NCBI GenBank assembly: GCA_017612495.1
Contig: JAGAFQ010000084.1
Span: 1 to 10,202 of the forward strand
Length of the DNA: 10,202 nucleotides
Direction: 5' to 3'
Source of the DNA: Clostridia bacterium
GTDB lineage: Bacteria > Bacillota > Clostridia > Oscillospirales > CAG-272
Shown here: one piece after another, positions 5,992 to 10,202 of the stretch
How the letters are laid out: the number at the start of each line of letters is the position of its first letter
Numbering within the stretch: the first letter of the stretch is position 1
Program-made: the position numbers and the translations under genes
The notes under the pieces: generated by a model
The model's input: the letters and a program-made list of their open reading frames with translations, nothing else
The model's database searches: none
Told to the model about the DNA's origin: nothing

Positions 5992-6020
5992 ATTTTAACA
6001 AAAATCTATGTTAAATTCAA
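5992..6020 (-). promoter_or_regulatory. Predicted sigma-A promoter of the double-glycine peptide gene
   Basis: Minus strand TTGAAT (6015-6020), exactly 17 nt, TAAAAT (5992-5997). The predicted start of transcription near 5985 gives a leader of about 45 nt. The promoter begins immediately after the rubrerythrin terminator (6025-6073), which isolates the peptide gene from that operon. Confidence 0.7.
5994..6015. promoter_or_regulatory. Operator-like palindrome inside the peptide promoter
   Basis: TTTAACA-N8-TGTTAAA, a perfect 7-bp inverted repeat (5994-6000 with 6009-6015). It fills the spacer and overlaps the -10 and the edge of the -35 of the peptide promoter. A repressor bound here would block RNA polymerase. 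I do not recognise the cognate regulator, and AT-rich palindromes can occur by chance. Confidence 0.4.
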
Positions 6021-6024
6021 TATA

Positions 6025-6073
6025 AAAACGCAAAAAGCGGAGATCTTTGAATAATCTCCGCTTTTTGCGTTTT
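6025..6073 (-). terminator. Strong intrinsic terminator of the perR-hrb-rbr operon
   Basis: A perfect 20-bp stem (6025-6044 with 6054-6073) with a 9-nt loop. It contains a GC-rich core (GCGGAGAT) and an outer A/T part, starting 8 nt after the rubrerythrin stop. On the minus strand it ends in GCGTTTTTAT. Confidence 0.93.
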
Positions 6074-6080
6074 ATGTAAA

Positions 6081-6629
6081 TTACTTATTGAAATATCTGT
6101 CAAGCAGGCCCTTAAATGCCTTGCCGTGACGGGCTTCGTCGCGTGCCATCTCGTGAACGGTATCGTGGATGGCGTCAAGATTCAACTCTTTTGCCCTCTT
6201 TGCAAGGTCGGTTTTTCCCGCCGTTGCACCGTTTTCCGCCGATACTCTCATTTCGAGGTTCTTTTTTGTGGAATCGGTCAAAACTTCGCCGAGCAACTCG
6301 GCAAATTTAGCCGCGTGTTCTGCCTCTTCAAAAGCGGCTTTTTCCCAATACATGGCGATTTCCGGATATCCCTCGCGAGCGGCGACTCTGCCCATCGCAA
6401 GATACATGCCGACCTCTGAGCACTCACCGTTAAAGTTAGCGCGCAAGCCCTCTTTGATCTCTTCGGGCACATCCTTGGCGATGCCTACTGCGTGTTCCGC
6501 AGCCCAAGACGTTTCGTCCTCTTTAAGTTCAACGAACTTTTCGCCCGGAGCTTTGCACAAGGGGCACGCATCGGGGCGCTCTTCGCTTTCTACGATTTGA
6601 CCGCAGATCAAACATTTCCATTTTTTCAT
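6081..6629 (-). CDS. Reverse rubrerythrin (rubredoxin domain N-terminal)
   Basis: Cytosolic diiron peroxidase that reduces hydrogen peroxide with electrons from NAD(P)H via flavin/rubredoxin proteins. The 182-residue protein has the reversed domain order: the rubredoxin-like Fe(Cys)4 domain is first (C6-x2-C9 and C22-x2-C25), then the ferritin-like four-helix diiron domain. Likely iron ligands are E69/E72 (NGECSE), E102 and H105 (EEAEH), E132 (AENG) and E165/H168 (DEARH). This order is typical of Clostridium reverse rubrerythrins, which are strongly oxygen- and PerR-regulated. The ATG has a strong AAGGAG site 9 nt upstream. It is the last gene of the perR operon, 61 nt after hrb, and its neighbour provides a matching flavin-rubredoxin electron donor. 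Confidence 0.94.
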   Translation of the reverse strand: MKKWKCLICGQIVESEERPDACPLCKAPGEKFVELKEDETSWAAEHAVGIAKDVPEEIKEGLRANFNGECSEVGMYLAMGRVAAREGYPEIAMYWEKAAFEEAEHAAKFAELLGEVLTDSTKKNLEMRVSAENGATAGKTDLAKRAKELNLDAIHDTVHEMARDEARHGKAFKGLLDRYFNK

Positions 6630-6672
6630 AATTTATATCTCCTTAAAAAAATTATTTACACATTTTATCAAC

Positions 6673-6686
6673 GCCGACCTGTCGGC
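6673..6686. other. Short GC palindrome between hrb and rubrerythrin
   Basis: GCCGAC-N2-GTCGGC lies 4 nt after the hrb stop codon, without a T run after it. It could be an mRNA-stabilising or processing hairpin that sets unequal levels of hrb and rubrerythrin, or part of a weak internal promoter. Only the palindrome is directly seen. Confidence 0.35.
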
Positions 6687-6690
6687 AATT

Positions 6691-7305
6691 TTACACTACC
6701 CTCTCGAAATCGGACTTTCCGTGCTTGCAAACGGGGCATATAAAGTCTTCGTTCATATCATCACCGACGTATTCATAGCCGCATATACGGCAGCGCCACA
6801 CGATTTTCCCGCTGTTTTCGGTTACGGTCTGCGGCTTCGGCTTTATTCGTTCAAGATAATATTCGTACGTTGCCGACGGAACTGTCGATAAAACCTCGCC
6901 GCCCGTTACGGTAGCTATGATGAGTATGTGCGTTCCCAAATCTATTTTTCGGTCGATATGCGCCGAAACATAAGAATTAGTACCGCTCAATATCGCGTAA
7001 CAACCGTTATCCGTGCGCTTGACGTCTTCAAAATTCACAAACTTTTCAACGTCTCTGCCCGATTGAAAGCCGAATCTTTTGAACAGCGAAAAATCCGCAT
7101 CCTGACTGATGACCGATAGAGTAAAGTCATCGGTATATTCTAACATTTCGGCGGTAAAATCCGATTTACAGACCGATATGCTGATCTTATCGGGAGCAGA
7201 TGCCACTTGAATTCCCGTGTTGATAATACACGCATTATCCCTTTTGTGGCAATTTACGCTTAAAACGAATAAGCCGTAGGTAAGCTTAAACATATAATTA
7301 CTCAT
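6691..7305 (-). CDS. hrb: Flavin reductase-like protein fused to rubredoxin (high-molecular-weight rubredoxin)
   Basis: A 204-residue electron carrier. Residues 1 to about 150 form a flavin reductase-like (FMN-binding split-barrel) domain beginning FKLTYGLFVLSV. After a short linker, residues 169-204 form a rubredoxin with C172-x2-C175 and C190-x2-C193. The gap between the two cysteine pairs is only 14 residues, against about 29 in free rubredoxins, so this is the loop-shortened rubrerythrin-type rubredoxin. Such Hrb proteins (e.g. Moorella) pass electrons from NAD(P)H via FMN to rubredoxin and on to oxygen-, NO- or peroxide-reducing partners. The start at 7305 overlaps the perR stop by 4 nt (ATGA) and has GGGA 6 nt upstream. 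Rubrerythrin downstream is the likely electron acceptor. Confidence 0.9.
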   Translation of the reverse strand: MSNYMFKLTYGLFVLSVNCHKRDNACIINTGIQVASAPDKISISVCKSDFTAEMLEYTDDFTLSVISQDADFSLFKRFGFQSGRDVEKFVNFEDVKRTDNGCYAILSGTNSYVSAHIDRKIDLGTHILIIATVTGGEVLSTVPSATYEYYLERIKPKPQTVTENSGKIVWRCRICGYEYVGDDMNEDFICPVCKHGKSDFERVV

Positions 7306-7709
7306 TTTTCGTCCCTTTGTTCACTTTCCTTTTCGCGGCAGTCCTTACAAACTCCGATGAGCTGTATATTGGAATAAGAAACTTCAAATTCCGTCTCTCT
7401 TTCCGCCTTTTTCAAAAGCTCATTCGGTACTGAAACGTTTTCGATGTCCAGAATTTTTCCGCACACAGAACAAACTGCGTGCATATGCGGCATTGTGTTG
7501 CCGTCAAATTTTTCCTTATCATTAATGACGCAAACCGACTTGACCTTGCCATCCGCTATCAATTCCGATATGTTCCTGTAAACCGTCGCAAGACTTAATG
7601 ACGGATATTCGGGCTTTAATTGATTATATACCCACTCGGCATTCGGATGCTCTTTTGTATTTGCTATGCAATTTAATATGCTTTCTCTTTTTTTGCTGTA
7701 TCTTTTCAT
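7302..7709 (-). CDS. perR: PerR-type peroxide-sensing repressor (Fur superfamily)
   Basis: A 135-residue DNA-binding repressor. Residues up to about 60 form the winged helix (recognition helix around SLATVYRNISEL, 39-50), followed by the dimerisation/metal domain. All five regulatory metal ligands of B. subtilis PerR (H37, D85, H91, H93, D104) appear with identical spacing as H21, D69, H75, H77 and D88; the aspartate at the last position separates PerR from Fur. The structural zinc site is C80-x2-C83 and C121-x2-C124. Oxidation of the histidines by peroxide would release the operon hrb-rubrerythrin that follows. I prefer the ATG at 7709 over 7730: the upstream one lies in the operator, nearly at the transcription start, and the family N-terminus begins RYSKKRESIL. 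The ribosome-binding site is weak for both. Confidence 0.93.
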   Translation of the reverse strand: MKRYSKKRESILNCIANTKEHPNAEWVYNQLKPEYPSLSLATVYRNISELIADGKVKSVCVINDKEKFDGNTMPHMHAVCSVCGKILDIENVSVPNELLKKAERETEFEVSYSNIQLIGVCKDCREKESEQRDEK

Positions 7710-7717
7710 AAGATCTT

Positions 7718-7735
7718 TAATGATAATCATTATTG
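7718..7735. promoter_or_regulatory. Fur/PerR-family operator at the perR operon start
   Basis: TAATGATAATCATTA (7718-7732) is a perfect 7-1-7 palindrome. Extended to TAATGATAATCATTAT it matches 16 consecutive positions of the classical 19-bp Fur box (GATAATGATAATCATTATC). In the register 7721-7735 it matches 12 of 14 Fur-type (TGATAAT-N-ATTATCA) and 11 of 14 PerR-type (TTATAAT-N-ATTATAA) positions. It covers the predicted transcription start, 5 nt past the -10 element, so binding would block initiation. As perR is the first gene, this indicates autoregulation. Confidence 0.88.
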
Positions 7736-7740
7736 TTTAT

Positions 7741-7769
7741 ATTATACCCCGCCAAACGAAAAATGTCAA
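7741..7769 (-). promoter_or_regulatory. Fully consensus sigma-A promoter of perR-hrb-rubrerythrin
   Basis: Minus strand TTGACA (7764-7769), exactly 17 nt, TATAAT (7741-7746): both hexamers and the spacing are the consensus. Transcription should start near 7734. Such a strong promoter makes sense if it is normally held down by the repressor bound at 7718-7735. Confidence 0.92.
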
Positions 7770-7843
7770 GCAAAACGTGAATAATTCTCGCTTTGCAAAA
7801 CGGAACGAGAAAAAGGGATATACCGATAAAAATTTTCTTAAAT

Positions 7844-7878
7844 TACAAAAGCACATCGCAGAGCGATGTGCTTTTGTA
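7844..7878 (-). terminator. Terminator hairpin after the TPR/DUF4037 operon
   Basis: A perfect 16-bp stem (7844-7859 with 7863-7878) with a 3-nt loop, core AAAAGCACATCGC. It starts 54 nt after the DUF4037 stop codon. On the minus strand the stem ends in GCTTTTGTAATTT, a modest T tail. It is nearly symmetric and could work in both directions. Confidence 0.8.
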
Positions 7879-7932
7879 TAATGGATTATTCAAACAAATC
7901 GATATTTTTATATCCTTTACGGCAGATTTTGT

Positions 7933-8883
7933 CTATTCGCCGATTGTAATAAGAATATTCATGTTCCGCACGGTGCTGTCGGAAATCTTGTCGTTGACCG
8001 AATAAGCATGCTTTTCAAGATCGCCGCAAATAGCCTTCGTCAGTTGTCTTTCTTGAAGTGCCGTGACCGTTTCTGATGCGATTTCTTCTATCGTGTCATA
8101 TTTGTGCTCTGCGACCGCATTATCGCGGTTGTCGCCGAACAGCAAAAAAGAAAGTTTTTCTGCCGATTCTTCGGTGCCGATGAGTTCACGGAGCGCGCGA
8201 AAACTCCATTTATAATACGGCATATATCTGTCTTGAAGCAAAAAAGTCACTTTCATTGCGGCATTCACGAATTCCGCACAGGCAAGCTGCGCCGCCTCCG
8301 GCTCACCGTGTCTTATGCAGCGAAGAAAATTATACTGTCCGGACTGCGCCATGATCAAAAGATTTCCCGCAAGACGCTTCAATTTAATGTCATTTGGCAT
8401 ACAAATCAAAGTCTCTCTGATTTTTGAAAATTCGCCGTAATTATCGAAGAACAAATCCCCGTTGACCGCCTCCGCCAACGCATAATCGGGAAGCCTCAAC
8501 CATTGCTCCGAAGACAGTTGCCCGTTTGCCGAGCCGACCGCTTTTAAGTAAAAATCGCTCGTTCTGATAACCCCGTTTCGGTTTCCTCCGACGGGAGAAA
8601 TATTTTGACGTTTGATCCCGCCATACTCTTTCGGCAATTTGGCATAGGCTCTTTCCAACTGAAAAGCTCGCCTGCTGTCGACCAGATTTTCGTCGGGCAG
8701 AAAAATACAAAATCCGGGTTCAAAATCATGATCTTTTGATATTTCATCATCATATCCGTAATGCTCAGATCCGCTTCCGACAAAGCCCACGGCTAAAAAA
8801 GGCAAAATGTCTGAAAATTCAGTTTCAAGCATGGGCTTTCCGAATTCCTCATAATATCCTTTTGCAAGTTCAAGTCCGTTCAT
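7933..8883 (-). CDS. DUF4037 protein, putative nucleotidyltransferase fold
   Basis: A 316-residue soluble protein of the DUF4037 family; no function is established that I know of. The N-terminal segment VGSGSEHYGYDDEISKDHDF (35-54) resembles a nucleotidyltransferase active site: a GS motif (G36-S37-G38-S39) followed by an acidic D51-H-D53 motif after a turn and strand. The C-terminal half is predicted helical (for example RELIGTEESAEKLSFLL), as in kanamycin-nucleotidyltransferase-like proteins. NTP transfer is therefore inferred from motif likeness, not shown. The ATG at 8883 has GAGGG 6 nt upstream and lies inside the end of the TPR gene (14-nt overlap), so the two proteins are translationally coupled and probably interact or act on the same target. 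Confidence 0.82.
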   Translation of the reverse strand: MNGLELAKGYYEEFGKPMLETEFSDILPFLAVGFVGSGSEHYGYDDEISKDHDFEPGFCIFLPDENLVDSRRAFQLERAYAKLPKEYGGIKRQNISPVGGNRNGVIRTSDFYLKAVGSANGQLSSEQWLRLPDYALAEAVNGDLFFDNYGEFSKIRETLICMPNDIKLKRLAGNLLIMAQSGQYNFLRCIRHGEPEAAQLACAEFVNAAMKVTFLLQDRYMPYYKWSFRALRELIGTEESAEKLSFLLFGDNRDNAVAEHKYDTIEEIASETVTALQERQLTKAICGDLEKHAYSVNDKISDSTVRNMNILITIGE

Positions 8884-9688
8884 AAATTTCCCTCGCTCTC
8901 CGATTTAGTTCTTCTTCTGTCAGAAAGTAACCGTAATATCCGAATACGGGGGCGCACTTTTCACACACAAAAGCGTAATATCCGTCTTTGCAAAGACCGT
9001 CTGCATAGAGAAGCTTCTCGGCTTCAAGCAGCTGCTTTTCGATTTCTTTCTCGCCATTTTCAAGACCGTCACGGGCGGCAATAAGATCGGCAATATTAAG
9101 CAGGGTGATGGCGACTTCAAGTTCGCCGTTTTCCTGCTTTTCCATAACAAAAACGGCTTTATGATAAAGTTCTTCTGCCTCCGAGAAATTATTAAGATCG
9201 CAAAGAGTCAGCGCCATATTGTTATAAAGACCGCCCAAACGCCCGTCGTCGCTATCAAGTGCCGATTCATAAATGGCGCGGGCCTTGCGGTAGAGCGGTA
9301 ACGCTTCTTCTGCTTTCCCGAACGCCTTATATCCCGTAGCGGCATTGATAAGTGTCGTACCGTAAGTAACCGATTTTTCCATATTCATAGACTCCGCAAG
9401 AGAAATCGCATCGCTAATGGCAGCAATGCATTCGCTTTCCTTTTCGGTTTTTCTGTAAAGTCCGATCTGCTCGTTAAGTACGGCAAGTTTTCCGCGCATA
9501 TCATGACACGTATCCGCCTCATTGAGCCAATACCGCAAATGGCTTTCCGCCGCATCATAGTTATTCTTATCGAGATACGAATCAAGTTTTTCTATGATCC
9601 GCCCGATCGGAATGGGAGTGATCTCCGGGTGCATATTCAAAAGGCACATCGGCTCTTCGTAATCATCTTTTGACAGTAACTTTTTCAC
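8870..9688 (-). CDS. Tetratricopeptide-repeat protein, partner of DUF4037 protein
   Basis: A 272-residue soluble protein, almost wholly helical. TPR units can be seen around residues 68-101, 110-143 (YGTTLINAATGYKAFGKAEE then ALPLYRKA) and 152-185 (GLYNNMALTLCDLNNFSEAE then ELYHKAVFV), with a partly degenerate one after 190. Two Cys pairs occur near the end (C233, C242 and C245), but no zinc motif is certain. No signal peptide or membrane segment is visible. TPR proteins serve as protein-binding scaffolds, so it may recruit a substrate to the DUF4037 protein encoded immediately after it. The start is GTG at 9688 with GAGG 7 nt upstream; the next in-frame ATG (M14) lacks such a site. A TATAAT box precedes it by a suitable distance. 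Confidence 0.83.
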   Translation of the reverse strand: MKKLLSKDDYEEPMCLLNMHPEITPIPIGRIIEKLDSYLDKNNYDAAESHLRYWLNEADTCHDMRGKLAVLNEQIGLYRKTEKESECIAAISDAISLAESMNMEKSVTYGTTLINAATGYKAFGKAEEALPLYRKARAIYESALDSDDGRLGGLYNNMALTLCDLNNFSEAEELYHKAVFVMEKQENGELEVAITLLNIADLIAARDGLENGEKEIEKQLLEAEKLLYADGLCKDGYYAFVCEKCAPVFGYYGYFLTEEELNRRAREIYERT

Positions 9689-9721
9689 AATTTACCTCTT
9701 TGGATTATGATTTACATATCA

Positions 9722-9750
9722 ATTATAACACGTTTGCCGACAAAACAAAA
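9722..9750 (-). promoter_or_regulatory. Predicted promoter of the TPR/DUF4037 operon
   Basis: Minus strand TATAAT (9722-9727) with an upstream TG (extended -10, TGTTATAAT) and a weak -35 TTTTGT (9745-9750) at 17 nt. Transcription would start near 9715, about 27 nt before the GTG. An imperfect 7-bp inverted repeat, TGCCGAC/GCCGGCA (9735-9741 with 9751-9757), straddles the -35 and could be a regulator site or the remains of a terminator. Confidence 0.65.
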
Positions 9751-9817
9751 GCCGGCATTTTCGTTTTTCTCGAAAATTGAAGGGCAGGTATTCGGGATAT
9801 GCTTTTCGGCAAGCTTT

Positions 9818-10005
9818 TTATGAAGCGAAATGCGACATAGCATACGGATAGCGGATTTCCGAAATGATCTTTTCAAACAAGCTGTCCGAATAGCAGGAAA
9901 GCAAATCGTCAACGGTCGCATTCAGCGTGAAGAAATAAGCGATACATCCAAAACTGTGTCTTGATTGTTCAGGTAATATTCCCGTACTTGTTTGGTATAG
10001 GTCAT
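9818..10005 (-). pseudogene. Degenerate gene start (frameshifted remnant)
   Basis: An ATG at 10005 follows a perfect AGGAGG by 6 nt and begins MTYTKQVREYYLNN, a convincing N-terminus. The frame stops at TGA (9922-9924) after 27 codons. A shifted frame then reads on as plausible protein (DDLLSCYSDSLFEK, IISEIRYPYAMSHFAS) to a TAA at 9818-9820. The original frame beyond the TGA stays open to 9712, but its first part is Arg/Cys/Ile-rich and unlike protein; only its last 35 residues look protein-like. I read the region as a broken gene with at least one frameshift or a small deletion. The N-terminus recalls a clostridial family of winged-helix antitoxin-like regulators, but this is from memory and weak. 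A short functional 27-residue peptide cannot be excluded. Confidence 0.5.
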
Positions 10006-10011
10006 TTTCAT

Positions 10012-10017
10012 CCTCCT
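10012..10017 (-). promoter_or_regulatory. Perfect AGGAGG ribosome-binding site before the remnant
   Basis: AGGAGG on the minus strand, within AAAGGAGG, ends 6 nt before the ATG at 10005. A second in-frame ATG directly abuts it at 10011 and is too close to be used. The site is the best Shine-Dalgarno match in the window, though the frame it serves is closed after 27 codons. Confidence 0.7.
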
Positions 10018-10060
10018 TTCGTATATTTCAATTTTCAAGCATTAGACAACCCGGGATTTG

Positions 10061-10202
10061 TTATTCTGCACACAAGCGACAATTTAACTCATATAGCGCC
10101 GTTCTATTAGAATCCCAAGTTAATCTTGATTGTGCTTCGTCATAATTCAGCCATTCGAAACCAATATGCTCAACCGATAGATGGATAGCAGTATCACATT
10201 CA
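10061..10202 (-). CDS. Nudix hydrolase C-terminus, partial (Ap4A-hydrolase-like)
   Basis: Only the last 46 codons are inside the window; the gene continues past its right end. The visible ending reads VEHIGFEWLNYDEAQSRLTW then DSNRTALYELN, and fits the C-terminal strand and helix of bis(5'-nucleosyl)-tetraphosphatase-type Nudix hydrolases (pattern E-x4-[FYW]-x-W-[LV]-x-Y-[DE]-E-A-x2-[RK]-L-[TS]). These remove Ap4A and related nucleotides. The Nudix box itself is not in the window, so activity cannot be judged. The stop is TAA at 10061-10063; no clear terminator follows in the 50 nt before the remnant gene. Confidence 0.65.
   Translation of the reverse strand, partial: ECDTAIHLSVEHIGFEWLNYDEAQSRLTWDSNRTALYELNCRLCAE

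Noticed and set aside
7779..7815. Inverted repeat TTCTCG/CGAGAA upstream of the perR promoter
   Set aside because: Only 6 bp with a 15-nt loop and no T run; the hairpin at 7844-7878 is the obvious terminator there.
9712..9921. Open frame of 69 codons as an independent gene
   Set aside because: It starts directly after an in-frame stop, lacks its own ribosome-binding site, is Arg/Cys-rich at first and overlaps the TPR promoter; better explained as part of a degenerate region.
1..10202. CRISPR array, tRNA, rRNA, insertion sequence or phage genes
   Set aside because: I found no regularly spaced direct repeats, tRNA- or rRNA-like sequence, transposase or integrase motifs on either strand.

Overview
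The window looks like chromosomal DNA from an anaerobic, Gram-positive member of the Clostridia, probably a gut-type lineage. This rests on several features: a PerR / rubredoxin-flavoprotein / reverse-rubrerythrin oxidative-stress operon, a small peptide with the 'MKTKEEL...LNKKLSELSEDEL...GG' leader common in clostridial genomes, strong AGGAGG-type ribosome-binding sites, TTGACA/TATAAT-type promoters, and GTG/TTG starts. Every credible gene lies on the minus strand, so transcription runs from high to low coordinates. No rRNA, tRNA, CRISPR array, insertion sequence or transposase was seen.

Layout in the direction of transcription (right to left). (1) 10202-10061: C-terminal end of a Nudix-type hydrolase, cut by the window edge. 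(2) 10011-9712: a short degenerate region with an excellent ribosome-binding site and start codon, but the frame closes after 27 codons; it looks like a broken gene. (3) 9688-7933: a two-gene unit, TPR-repeat protein then DUF4037 (putative nucleotidyltransferase-like) protein, overlapping by 14 nt, with its own promoter and a strong terminator hairpin. (4) 7769-6025: an oxidative-stress operon perR - hrb (flavin reductase-rubredoxin) - reverse rubrerythrin. It has a fully consensus promoter, a Fur/PerR-family operator just downstream of the -10, and a 20-bp-stem terminator. (5) 6020-5714: a 75-residue double-glycine-leader peptide gene with its own promoter and a palindrome inside it. (6) 5643-4863: a chloramphenicol-acetyltransferase-fold protein with a promoter, a long leader hairpin and a possible 11-codon leader ORF whose stop overlaps the acetyltransferase start. 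(7) 4835-2171: a four-gene unit with its own promoter, TRIC-family channel - CYTH phosphatase/cyclase-fold protein - stand-alone adenine-deaminase C-terminal domain - threonine-aldolase-like PLP enzyme. (8) 2167-2: the KtrB-KtrA potassium uptake system with its own promoter, ended by a strong bidirectional terminator.

The best-understood unit is the PerR operon. All five PerR metal ligands and the four-cysteine zinc site are conserved with the spacing of the Bacillus protein. The target genes supply an NAD(P)H-flavin-rubredoxin electron path to a peroxide-reducing rubrerythrin, and the repressor probably controls its own operon. KtrAB is a Na+/K+-coupled potassium importer with its cytosolic nucleotide-binding gate. 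The most unusual items are the leader region of the acetyltransferase gene, the orphan double-glycine peptide beside it, the catalytic-domain-less adenine deaminase fragment, and the TPR/DUF4037 pair of unknown role. I see no convincing complete new multi-gene system; these are leads, with stated ways to test them.
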